From Candidatus Poribacteria bacterium (GTDB taxonomy: Bacteria > Poribacteria > WGA-4E > WGA-3G), in NCBI GenBank assembly GCA_009843785.1, contig VYCT01000140.1, positions 1 to 38,839 of the forward strand: a stretch of 38,839 nucleotides of DNA. The letters run 5' to 3'. A program made the position numbers and the translations under genes. Of this stretch, positions 14,163 through 22,879 are shown one piece after another. The first letter of the stretch is position 1, and every line of letters begins with the position of its first letter. The notes beneath the pieces were generated by a model that saw nothing but the letters and a program-made list of their open reading frames with translations, searched no databases and had not been told where the DNA came from.

Positions 14163-15518
14163 ATGCGTGGAGTTAGTTTACTATACCAAATGGCGTTAGT
14201 TGTTGTCGGGAGTATGATAGTGTTAAATGTTCTGATGCCGAGAGAAGCACAAGGGGTGATCCAAGAAGCATCAACGCCAGAGCAAACTACCGATGTGACA
14301 ACTCTATTTGCTGAAACGCTTGAGCTGCCGCGCCTCATTCAGGTTGCCGTTGAACGCAGCCCAAAAGTGAGTGCCGCAAAGGCGCGGTGGCAGGCGACAA
14401 TTGAACAGTACCCACAAGTGACAGCGTTGCCCGATCCGATGTTCATGTACGGCTATTACATGCGAAGCGTAGAGACGAGAGTTGGTCCTCAACGCCATCG
14501 GATTAGTTTTTCACAAGCATTTCCATATCCCGGTACCCTTGAGGCAGCCGGAGAGGTTGTCAAAAAGGCGGTTGAGATTGAGCGCGTGAAGCATGAACAG
14601 GTAATCCGTGATCTCATCGTTGGGCTGAAACTGAGTTACCACGAATTGGCGTATCTTCAACGAGCGGTCGAACTGACGCGGCAAAATCATGAATTAATAG
14701 CCTCCATTCTCGCGATTGCGACCACACGCTATGCCGAAGGGAAAACGACACTCAATGATGTCCTGAAAGCACAAAGCCAACTCGCGCAGTTGGAATATGA
14801 TCTTGTCCTGTTAGAGGAATTGCAGCACGTTGAACAGGCAAATATCAACGGGATGCTGTCGGTGCCTTCAGCAACGTCGTTGGGTATGACAGTGCCTATT
14901 CCTTATGAACCGCTTGATGTAGGATTGGCTGATATAGAGAAACAGGCGTTAGTAAAACGACAAGAGTTGCAAATTGCGGCGTTGAGCATCGAAAAAGCCA
15001 CTGAAGGGATTGCACTTGCTGAACTCCAAACCAAGCCCATGCTTAAGTTTGACTTAATGACAATAGAAACGGGCAAAGCTTTGATGTTCGACACACCCGG
15101 CAGTGGTAAAAACCCGTTTAGCATCGGTGTTGGTGTGACAATTCCGTGGTCAAGTTTGAAGAACAGCAGCAAAGTTCGCGAGGCGCAGCAAAATCGTGAG
15201 GCTGTCACAGCGAACAGGCACGCTCTGGAGGATGAAACGAGGGTTACCCTTCGGAAAATTTATTTTCGTCTTGAGAACGCGCGACGGCTTGTCGAACTCT
15301 ATGAAACCACACTTATTCCGCAAGCGGGTGCTGCTGTTGAGGTCGCTGAGACGTGGCATCAGGAAGGTCCCAAGAGCATTGCGGGATTTCTGGAGACGCA
15401 GAGCGTTTGGTTGAACTTTAATCTCGCCCGGCTACGTGCGATTGCGGACTATCAACAGAATGTCACTCGGCTGGAGCAATTGGTTGGAGGGAAGATTGAT
15501 GATTCGCACGTTGAATAG
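14163..15518 (+). CDS. TolC-type outer-membrane efflux protein 1
   Basis: 451 residues with a signal peptide. It is an outer membrane factor of the CusC/TolC family: LPRLIQVAVERSPKVSAAKA opens the first coiled-coil half, VGPQRHRISFSQAFPYPGTL is the typical membrane-strand turn, and a second, parallel half begins near IEKQALVKRQELQIAALSIE. Such proteins form trimers that span the outer membrane and the periplasm and connect to RND pumps through adaptors. The start has a perfect SD (AAGGAGG, 6 nt from ATG). The gene overlaps the second TolC-type gene by 20 bp. Length is normal for the family. Confidence 0.9.
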   Translation: MRGVSLLYQMALVVVGSMIVLNVLMPREAQGVIQEASTPEQTTDVTTLFAETLELPRLIQVAVERSPKVSAAKARWQATIEQYPQVTALPDPMFMYGYYMRSVETRVGPQRHRISFSQAFPYPGTLEAAGEVVKKAVEIERVKHEQVIRDLIVGLKLSYHELAYLQRAVELTRQNHELIASILAIATTRYAEGKTTLNDVLKAQSQLAQLEYDLVLLEELQHVEQANINGMLSVPSATSLGMTVPIPYEPLDVGLADIEKQALVKRQELQIAALSIEKATEGIALAELQTKPMLKFDLMTIETGKALMFDTPGSGKNPFSIGVGVTIPWSSLKNSSKVREAQQNREAVTANRHALEDETRVTLRKIYFRLENARRLVELYETTLIPQAGAAVEVAETWHQEGPKSIAGFLETQSVWLNFNLARLRAIADYQQNVTRLEQLVGGKIDDSHVE

Positions 15519-17148
15519 TTTTCAGTTTTCAGTAGACAACCGGCGACTGAAAAAAAATCTGTGTGAGCGGATTTTCGTACCGACAACCATTAAAATCGGT
15601 CTCATCATGCTCACTGTTCTGATAAGTGGGTGTGCAAAGCATCGACTCGAAACGTACCAAGAATTGCGTGATACTAAAATACAACGACCTGCCTATTACT
15701 ATACGGAAGTGGAAAAAAAGATTTCTAATACTGAAAGCGATCCGATCGTGGAGCCAGACCAGTTTCTCAGTGAAATTGAAGCAAAGGTGTTGAGGTACCA
15801 GAAACAGTGGCAAGCCCAATTGGAAAGTGAAACACCGATGCCAAATCTGTTTTACGATCTTTCAACAGACACCATGAAGGCACATCGGCAATTGGCATCG
15901 TCACCTGAAGCCGCAAGAGCCCGGCTTGCTGAACCTATTACGTTGGAGCTCCTTGTGGCACTTGGATATGAATGGAGTCCGGGGTTGAAATCTGCCCGTG
16001 AAAAAATTCGGGCGATACTGGAGCAATATCCACAAGCTGTCTACTTAGAGAATGTGTTACGTCAGTATAACGCTTTCACGAAACAACTTGATACGAAAGT
16101 TGGACCGATGCGCCATAAAGAGATGATGGCAATGGAGTTTCCGTTTCCAGGTACGTTAGCGTTGAAAGGACAGGTCATCACCGAAGATGTGCTAATTGCC
16201 CAGAAAGAGTTTGAAATTGCTCTGCGCGATCTGGTAACCGAAATCAAGTTAGCTTACTACGATTATCTTTTTGTCGTTGAGGCGACCCGTATTAACGAAG
16301 AGAATCAGAAATTACTGCAGCAGATGATTGCAATTGCCCAAACGAAGTTTCGTGTCGGACGAGGCAAATATTCAAACGTCATTATGGCACAAGTGGAGTT
16401 ATCGAAGTTGGCGAATGTGATTATTACACTTGAACAACAACGGGAAACTATTATTGCGCGTCTTAATACGTTATTGAACACTTCAGCAGATTTGCCGTTA
16501 GGCATTCCTGGACCAGTTGAAGAGGAACGTGTTATACCTACTTTAGCTGAGTTGTATGCGTTAGCGGTTCAGAAACGTCAAGAAATCCAAAAACAGAAGT
16601 TGGCAATTAGTAAAATGGGTTTGGTTGTGGAAATGGCAAAACAGATGACATATCCTGATCCGACCCTCGGGGCAAGCTACTTTGAAAACCGGAGTATGCC
16701 AGACTTGAAACACACGCAAAAAATGCCTATGACTTTTATGGCGCAGCGCACATTAAATCCAACAAATACAGCGTGGTTCGGCCACCGAAACTCATACATC
16801 CGTGAAGTGAATGTAAAAATTGAAGCGATAGAGCATCGGATTGAAGAACTTGAGAGCCAGCTCCGTTTTGTCGTGAAAAAGCATCATTTTGGAATGGAGA
16901 CCGCAAATCGGAGCATTCGCCTCTATCGTCAGACGCTGCTTCCGCAAGCACAGCAGGCGTTGGATGCCGCGAATACAGCCTATCAAGCAGCACAAATTGA
17001 CTTTTTGAGTTTTCTTGATGCCCAGCGCACTTTATTAAATTTGAGGATTGAAGAGGAGCGAGCATTGCGCGATTATCACCAACATCTTACGCAGTTAGAA
17101 CAGGCAGTTGGCATGATATTGCCTAAACACCCACTGATCCAAAAGTAG
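15499..17148 (+). CDS. TolC-type outer-membrane efflux lipoprotein 2
   Basis: 549 residues from ATG 15499, which has GGAGGG 7 nt upstream and overlaps the end of the preceding gene, so the two are translationally coupled. A hydrophobic run ends in lipobox LISGC, so it is a lipidated outer membrane factor like CusC. An unusually long n-region of about 35 residues precedes it, part of it encoded by a heptamer repeat. The body is a paralogue of the upstream protein (VGPMRHKEMMAMEFPFPGTL against VGPQRHRISFSQAFPYPG), but with about 90 extra residues before the first barrel half. The two halves are seen at about 135-340 and 360-549. Two outer membrane factors for one pump is unusual; they may form a mixed or alternative channel. 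Confidence 0.88.
   Translation: MIRTLNSFQFSVDNRRLKKNLCERIFVPTTIKIGLIMLTVLISGCAKHRLETYQELRDTKIQRPAYYYTEVEKKISNTESDPIVEPDQFLSEIEAKVLRYQKQWQAQLESETPMPNLFYDLSTDTMKAHRQLASSPEAARARLAEPITLELLVALGYEWSPGLKSAREKIRAILEQYPQAVYLENVLRQYNAFTKQLDTKVGPMRHKEMMAMEFPFPGTLALKGQVITEDVLIAQKEFEIALRDLVTEIKLAYYDYLFVVEATRINEENQKLLQQMIAIAQTKFRVGRGKYSNVIMAQVELSKLANVIITLEQQRETIIARLNTLLNTSADLPLGIPGPVEEERVIPTLAELYALAVQKRQEIQKQKLAISKMGLVVEMAKQMTYPDPTLGASYFENRSMPDLKHTQKMPMTFMAQRTLNPTNTAWFGHRNSYIREVNVKIEAIEHRIEELESQLRFVVKKHHFGMETANRSIRLYRQTLLPQAQQALDAANTAYQAAQIDFLSFLDAQRTLLNLRIEEERALRDYHQHLTQLEQAVGMILPKHPLIQK
15519..15550. repeat. Heptamer repeat inside the coding start of the second TolC-type gene
   Basis: Units AGTTTTC, AGTTTTC, AGTAGAC, AACCGGC, GACTG run from just after the stop of the first TolC-type gene. 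They are in frame with the second and encode SFQFSVDNRRL in its n-region. The second half is the first in inverted orientation, as if the two arms of the intergenic element were joined directly. Confidence 0.5.
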
Positions 17149-17173
17149 TCTTTTCTTACAAGGAGATCACAAA

Positions 17174-19042
17174 ATGCCTAAAAATTTCTGCCTCGCAATT
17201 ACACTGATGATTACTGTGTTATTCATATTCAGTTGTAGTCAGCAAGAGAAAGCTGAAATGGAGCAGCCTGTTAGTGAAAAACGTGAAACGATACCAGCGG
17301 ACACGTCCGGCATGGATGAACACGCCGCTCATACACCAATTGAAAAACGTGAAATGACATCAGAAAGCACGATGTCCGGCATGGATGAACACGCTGGCCA
17401 TGCCGCAATGGTAACATCCTCAGATGGAGAAAAAACAATTCGGTTTTGGACGTGTGTTATGCATCCCACAGTCAAAATGCCGGAGCCTGGTGGTTGTCCA
17501 GTTTGTAAGATGGATCTGATTCCTATTTACGAAGGTTCAGGTCTGGAACTCACTGAACAACAGAAGGCACTGATTCCAGTACGCACTGAACCCGTCGCTT
17601 TTCGCGAAGTTTCGCGTGAAATTCGGACGGTTGGTATTCTGGATTATAACGAAACCCGTATGGCTTACGCTTCAACGCGAATTTCTGGGTGGATTGAGAA
17701 CTTACATATTGATTTCACGGGTATCAACGTGCGTGAAGGCGATGAGCTCTTGTCCATCTACAGTCCGGAATTGGTCACGGCACAAGAAGAATATTTGACG
17801 GCACTTAAAAGTATTGAGGAACTTCAAAATACAGAATACGCGGAACTGCGCAGGTCCGTTGAACAGACCGTTACCGCTGCGAAATCCAAACTTGAATTGT
17901 ATGGATTGACCTTAGATCAGATTGAAGATATTCGCAACCGTGGAGCAGTCAGTACGACCTTACCGCTCTTCGCACCGATGGCTGGGACTGTGGTTCACAT
18001 GAACGTCGCGCAAGGTCAACACGTGAACAAGGGGATGAATCTTTACCGTATTGCCGACCTTAAGAGTCTATGGATTATGGCGGACGTTTACGAATATGAA
18101 CTGCCGTGGATTTACATGGGGCAGGCGGTTGAAATGACGACGCAATCGATGCCTGGGCTAACTTTTCCGGGCAAAGTCACCTACATTTATCCATTCTTTG
18201 ATACGCGAACGCGAACGCAGAAAGTCCAGATAGAAGTCTCCAATCCGACCGGGCGCCTCCGTCCAGGGATGTATGTGACGCTTCAAATAAAACCGACACT
18301 TGCGGAAATCTATACCCAGGGAGCCATCTCGAAAGCACCGTATGCATGCCCAATGCATCCATGGGTTACTTCTGAACATCCTACTGAATGTGAAATATGT
18401 GGCATGGATCTGGAACCGACGCACTCCGATGTCGTTGGGACTGAATCGGTATCTGACACAGAGGGGAAGTGGGTTTGCCCGATGCATCCTGAAGTGCGAT
18501 CTGACGAATTTGGCGAATGTTCTATTTGCGGCATGGATCTCGTCGAAAAACAGCCAACAACTGAAACCCGCGCACATTCTCACGGACATCAGCACGCGCA
18601 CGCGCCTTCCGTTCACGCGGATCAGCCACCGTTGATTTTCAAATACGTGTGTCCTGATCATCCTGATGAATATGCAACCGTGCCTGGACTCTGTCCACAT
18701 GATGGGAAGTCTCTTGTTATGACAGGTGAAGTTCTAACTGTACCGAAGAGTGCAATTATTGACACCGGTTTACGGAAAATAGTCTTCGTGGATCGCGGTG
18801 AATCGGGTTATGAACAGATTGAGGTCGAGGTGGGCCCCGAAGCTTGGGGAACATCGGGCGACTCAGAAACCAAACGCCGATACTATCCTATTGTGAGCGG
18901 ACTTACGCCTGGCGATAGGGTTGTCACACATGGCAACTTCCTGATAGATTCGCAGACGCAATTAACGGGGTCCGCGTCCGGTGCTTATGGCGGGGCACTC
19001 GGCGGTGGAGAAGAATCAAAAACCCCTGTCCATCAACATTAA
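17174..19042 (+). CDS. cusB: CusB-type RND adaptor with four heavy-metal-binding modules
   Basis: 622 residues, much longer than a standard adaptor (about 400). After a lipoprotein-like start (lipobox IFSCS, Cys near 22) a Met/His segment (SGMDEHAAH and SGMDEHAGH) is duplicated. A first Cys/His module at about 92-120 (CVMHPTVKMPEPGGCPVCKM) precedes the adaptor core: membrane-fusion hairpin (about 180-260), lipoyl/barrel part (about 265-385, LRPGMYVTLQIKP). Three further modules follow: 390-418 (CPMHPWV...CEICGMDL), 433-459 (CPMHPEV...CSICGMDL) and 490-515 (CPDHPDEY...CPHDGK), with a His-rich linker (HSHGHQHAHAP) before the last. They interrupt the C-terminal membrane-proximal domain (VLTVPKSAIIDTGLRKIVFV). 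Such modules are known in CusB-like proteins and probably capture metal for the pump. SD AAGGAG lies 8 nt from the start. Confidence 0.92.
   Translation: MPKNFCLAITLMITVLFIFSCSQQEKAEMEQPVSEKRETIPADTSGMDEHAAHTPIEKREMTSESTMSGMDEHAGHAAMVTSSDGEKTIRFWTCVMHPTVKMPEPGGCPVCKMDLIPIYEGSGLELTEQQKALIPVRTEPVAFREVSREIRTVGILDYNETRMAYASTRISGWIENLHIDFTGINVREGDELLSIYSPELVTAQEEYLTALKSIEELQNTEYAELRRSVEQTVTAAKSKLELYGLTLDQIEDIRNRGAVSTTLPLFAPMAGTVVHMNVAQGQHVNKGMNLYRIADLKSLWIMADVYEYELPWIYMGQAVEMTTQSMPGLTFPGKVTYIYPFFDTRTRTQKVQIEVSNPTGRLRPGMYVTLQIKPTLAEIYTQGAISKAPYACPMHPWVTSEHPTECEICGMDLEPTHSDVVGTESVSDTEGKWVCPMHPEVRSDEFGECSICGMDLVEKQPTTETRAHSHGHQHAHAPSVHADQPPLIFKYVCPDHPDEYATVPGLCPHDGKSLVMTGEVLTVPKSAIIDTGLRKIVFVDRGESGYEQIEVEVGPEAWGTSGDSETKRRYYPIVSGLTPGDRVVTHGNFLIDSQTQLTGSASGAYGGALGGGEESKTPVHQH
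17306..17394 (+). repeat. 20-bp direct repeat encoding Met/His motif
   Basis: TCCGGCATGGATGAACACGC occurs at 17306-17325 and again at 17375-17394, encoding SGMDEHA twice in the N-terminal Met/His-rich part of the adaptor. It is a recent in-frame duplication of a likely metal-binding motif. Confidence 0.8.
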
Positions 19043-19044
19043 GG

Positions 19045-19160
19045 AGTCGTCAGTTGTCAGTGCGGATTTTTTTCAAAACTCCTTTCAGACATCAGATAAG
19101 AGGCGTTGTTAAACGAAAATCTCTTAACCGATAGCTGATAACCGACAACCGATAACCAGT
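19045..19160. repeat. Composite heptamer repeat, copy 2
   Basis: Between the adaptor and the pump gene, a left arm (GTCAGTTGTCAGTG, 19048-19061) and a right arm of inverted units (AGCTGAT, AACCGAC, AACCGAT, AACCAGT, to 19160) flank a core that includes ATAAGAGGCGTTGTT. The right arm ends 5 nt before ATG 19165 and replaces the place where an SD would be expected. Confidence 0.6.
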
Positions 19161-19164
19161 AAAA

Positions 19165-22100
19165 ATGATTAACCGAATTATTGAAATCTGTATGAAAAAC
19201 CGCCTATTGGTATTGGTTATTTTTATATTTGTGACAATGGCGGGTTGGTGGGCGTTGAACCGGACACCCATTGATGCTATGCCGGACATCGGCGAAAACC
19301 AAGTGATTGTCTTCGCGGATTGGCCCGGGCGAAGCCCACGAGATATTGAGGACCAAGTTATCTATCCATTGAGCATTACTATGCTCGGAATTCCTGATGT
19401 CAAAGATGTTCGATCGACTTCAATGTTTAGTTTTGGTTACATTAACATTATCTTTAAAGATGATGTCGATTTCTATTGGGCACGTACACGCGTATTGGAG
19501 CGAATGAATCTTGCGCAAAAGGATATGCCGGAGGGTGTTGTACCGGTCCTCGGGCCCGATGCAACGGGTGTCGGACAGGTATTTTGGTATACCGTTGAGA
19601 ATGGATATTATTGCCCGAATCATCCGACAGAACGCTATGCCGAGCCGGGCACTTGTCCAGAAGATGGAGAGCCGCTTATTGCCTCCAATCTGGAGCTTCA
19701 TGAACTTCGGACGCTCCAAGACTGGACGGTTCGTTACTATCTCGCCTCTGCTGATGGTGTTTCCGAGGTTGCCTCGGTCGGTGGATACGTCAAACAGTAT
19801 CAGATTGACATCGATCCAAACACTTTATTGGCGTATAACGTGCCGTTATCAATGGTTTACAACGCCGTTCGAGGGAGCAACCTTGATGTTGGTGCCAAGG
19901 TGATTGAGGAAGGCGGAATGGAATTCCTGATTCGGGGTTTGGGGTTTATCAAAAGCATCGCCGACATAGAAAACATCGTTGTCAAGGAACATGACGGCGT
20001 ACCTATCTACGTCAAAAACCTTGGAACCGTCAGCGAAGGGCCCGACTTTCGCCGCGGTGCTTTAGACAAGGCAGGCATCCCCGCAACCGGTGGTGTGGTG
20101 CTAATGCGGTACGGTGATAATCCACTGCGTGTGATTGAGAATGTCAAAGCGAAGATAGCGGAACTCACGCCTGGGCTTCCATCAGGGGTCCGAATTGTCC
20201 CGTTCTATGACCGGAGCCATCTTATTCACCGGGCAACAGATACGCTAAAGGAAACGCTGACAGAGGAAATCATCGTCGCTGCAGCTGTTATCCTGCTTTT
20301 CTTGGGGCAAGTTTCAAGTAGTTTGCTAATAGCACTTGTTTTACCGATGGGGGTTCTGCTTTCGTTTGTGGGCATGCGGATTATTGGTTTACCATCGAAC
20401 ATCATGTCAATGGGTGGCATCGCCATAGCGATTGGCGTGATGGTGGATGCCGGTATTGTGATGACAGAAAATATCACGCGACATTTACGGGAACCGCACG
20501 CCGGTGAAAGCAAACTTCAGGTTGCAACCCGTGCTGCTAAAGAGGTGGGACCACCTATTTTTTTCGCGATGCTCATCGTTATTGTTGCCTTTATACCTGT
20601 CTTTTCTCTTACCGGCCAAGCAGGTAAACTCTTTAAACCGCTTGCGTATACAAAAACTTTTGCTATGCTCGGTGCAGCCCTCATAGCGATTAGTTTAGTA
20701 CCAGTTTTAGCGTCGTTTCTACTCCCGGACCCAACCCGTACTCGGACAAGTAGAATTTCCAAAATAGTAGCGCGGTTCTTTGCGATACTCAGCTGGCCCC
20801 TGAGAAAATTAGCCGATGGGATTACGTGGGTACTCAGAACCCTCTATCGTCCGATTATTCAGTTGGCTGTAAAGAATATTTGGACGAAACTCGCTGTTGT
20901 TGTCTTGGCGGTACTTATTTTTGCCGCAAGTATACCTTTGACCCCTTTCTATAAAAATATTGGACAAGAATTCATGCCGCCACTTAACGAAGGGGCGTTG
21001 CTATTTATGCCGGTACTGCTTCCGGGTGCCTCGATTACGCAAGCAAAAGATGTCATGGCGAAACAGGATTTGATTATGAATCGGTTTCCAGAAGTTGCAC
21101 TTGTCGTTGGGAAATTGGGGCGCGCGACAACAGCAACCGACCCCGCTCCAATTGGCATGTTTGAAACCATTGTCAATATAATTGACCCAGCAGAATGGCC
21201 CCGACGCGCGATTAAGCGCGATTCAACAGCGGAGCTTGTGTCCGTTCTTGTCCAACGTTTAGCACGCGACGGGCTGATCAGTGAGGAACATGTGAGTCAT
21301 ATTGGGGCAGATTTTTTTCGTGATATTGTTACCGCGGCCGTAAAACGGTTTGATACCTTAGCGACAACGTATCATAACTCTTATCTGTCAGTTGACGAGC
21401 GCGAAAGCCTCTATCGCATCTGGTTCTTACGCGTCCTTTTGGAGGAACTTCTCACCGAAGTGCGGACAGCGGGAATGGGATTGGCGCACGTCAAAATTGG
21501 AGAATCTGAGACTGAAGTGAAACTGCATCAGATCGCCGAAGAACTTGAACCTACTCTCAAGCATAAGACTTACTTCCGTACCAAAAACCGCAACGAACTC
21601 ATTACCGAGTTGACAGAGGCTACCCGAATACCGGGGGTTTCGCCGATTATGACGCAGCCCATACGCAATCGCGTTGATATGCTCGCAACAGGTATACAAA
21701 CCCCAATCGGGATCAAAGTATTTGGTAAAGACCTCGCGCAGATTGAAGAGATTGCAGTCCGGATTGAGCAAGAACTCCTTAAGCTTGACGGTGCACAGGG
21801 GCCCTATGCGGAGCGCATTGGAAATAAGCCGTACCTTGAGTTTCACATTAACAGAGAAGAAGCCGCGCGCTACGGTATCCAAATCAAGACAGTGCAACAA
21901 ATCATCATGACAGCAATCGGTGGCATGAATCTAACTTATACCGTTGAGGGACGGGAGCGGTTTCCGATTCGTATCCGTTATATGAGAGAATTGCGGGATA
22001 ATATTGAAGCACTGAAACGTGTCCTCGTGCCAGCACCAAAGGGACTGCATATTCCGCTTGAGCAACTCGTGACCATCGAAAGACGACCGGGACCGGCGAA

Positions 22101-22833
22101 GATCGCGAGCGAAAATACGTTACTCTTTTCCCGCGTCTTTTGTGATGTGGATGTTGATACCATTGGACTCGTTGACTTCGTCACGTTAGCCCAAAAGACA
22201 CTTGATGAAAAAATTAAGCCGACGCTACCGCAAGGCTACTTCTACGCTTTTAGCGGACAGTACGAAGCTGAATTGGAAGCCCGCAATCGATTAACGATTG
22301 TTGTACCCGTATGTATCGCAGCTATTTTTATATTGCTATATCTCCAGTTCAAGTCGCCTTCTGCGATGTTTTCAATCTTTCTTGCGATCCCCTTTGCCTT
22401 TATCGGAGGTATGTGGATGCAGTGGTTGATGGCGTACGTGCCGGAGGCACTCGGCGGTGGTTACGCCATTAAATACAGTACAGCGGTGTGGGTGGGGTAT
22501 ATAGCCCTGTTTGGCATAGCCGTTGAAGACGGAATCGTTTTAATTGAATACCTATTGGAACGCGTCCGGGGCGGTGAATCTATTGATGACGCCGTGATCA
22601 ATGCTGGATTGTTGCGCGTCCGACCTATCATCATGACCACAGCAACTACGATTTTGGCGTTATTACCAATCATGTTAGCAGAAATTAGTACCACTACTGG
22701 TGCGGAGTTGATGAAGCCTATCGCGGTCCCTACCTTCGGCGGGATGGTCTCGGCAACGATGGCTAATCTTATTTTAGCACCGGTGTTATTCTCGCTTTTC
22801 TATCCTGTTGAACGCTGGATTCGCCAGCGGTAG
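19165..22833 (+). CDS. cusA: CusA/CzcA-type heavy-metal RND efflux pump with an inserted metal-binding module
   Basis: 1222 residues, longer than CusA (about 1047). It is a proton-driven RND pump that moves metal ions from periplasm to outside through the adaptor and TolC-type channel. The N-terminal helix, TPIDAMPDIGENQVIVFADW, the porter domain and two 6-helix bundles are all visible. Helix 4 has IAIGVMVDAGIVMTENI with the acidic residue of the proton relay; the second-bundle counterpart is FGIAVEDGIVLIEYLLERV. Residues about 147-172 hold an inserted Cys/His module (Cys150 and Cys164 in CPNHPTERYAEPGTCPEDGE) in the first porter region, just before LRTLQDWTVRYYL. About 100 extra residues near 690-790 are also unusual. 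No SD is visible, because a heptamer repeat ends directly upstream; the start is thus somewhat uncertain. Confidence 0.93.
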   Translation: MINRIIEICMKNRLLVLVIFIFVTMAGWWALNRTPIDAMPDIGENQVIVFADWPGRSPRDIEDQVIYPLSITMLGIPDVKDVRSTSMFSFGYINIIFKDDVDFYWARTRVLERMNLAQKDMPEGVVPVLGPDATGVGQVFWYTVENGYYCPNHPTERYAEPGTCPEDGEPLIASNLELHELRTLQDWTVRYYLASADGVSEVASVGGYVKQYQIDIDPNTLLAYNVPLSMVYNAVRGSNLDVGAKVIEEGGMEFLIRGLGFIKSIADIENIVVKEHDGVPIYVKNLGTVSEGPDFRRGALDKAGIPATGGVVLMRYGDNPLRVIENVKAKIAELTPGLPSGVRIVPFYDRSHLIHRATDTLKETLTEEIIVAAAVILLFLGQVSSSLLIALVLPMGVLLSFVGMRIIGLPSNIMSMGGIAIAIGVMVDAGIVMTENITRHLREPHAGESKLQVATRAAKEVGPPIFFAMLIVIVAFIPVFSLTGQAGKLFKPLAYTKTFAMLGAALIAISLVPVLASFLLPDPTRTRTSRISKIVARFFAILSWPLRKLADGITWVLRTLYRPIIQLAVKNIWTKLAVVVLAVLIFAASIPLTPFYKNIGQEFMPPLNEGALLFMPVLLPGASITQAKDVMAKQDLIMNRFPEVALVVGKLGRATTATDPAPIGMFETIVNIIDPAEWPRRAIKRDSTAELVSVLVQRLARDGLISEEHVSHIGADFFRDIVTAAVKRFDTLATTYHNSYLSVDERESLYRIWFLRVLLEELLTEVRTAGMGLAHVKIGESETEVKLHQIAEELEPTLKHKTYFRTKNRNELITELTEATRIPGVSPIMTQPIRNRVDMLATGIQTPIGIKVFGKDLAQIEEIAVRIEQELLKLDGAQGPYAERIGNKPYLEFHINREEAARYGIQIKTVQQIIMTAIGGMNLTYTVEGRERFPIRIRYMRELRDNIEALKRVLVPAPKGLHIPLEQLVTIERRPGPAKIASENTLLFSRVFCDVDVDTIGLVDFVTLAQKTLDEKIKPTLPQGYFYAFSGQYEAELEARNRLTIVVPVCIAAIFILLYLQFKSPSAMFSIFLAIPFAFIGGMWMQWLMAYVPEALGGGYAIKYSTAVWVGYIALFGIAVEDGIVLIEYLLERVRGGESIDDAVINAGLLRVRPIIMTTATTILALLPIMLAEISTTTGAELMKPIAVPTFGGMVSATMANLILAPVLFSLFYPVERWIRQR

Positions 22834-22879
22834 AAGGATTTGTAAGGAGTACTTTCTGTCAGGAAGAATTGGAGGAATT

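Noticed and set aside
18158-18700. 180-codon minus-strand frame inside the adaptor gene
   Set aside because: It is a shadow of the repetitive adaptor coding region, with no SD or recognisable family.
21427-21900. 157-codon minus-strand frame inside the pump gene
   Set aside because: It lies wholly antisense to well-conserved pump sequence and has no supporting signals.
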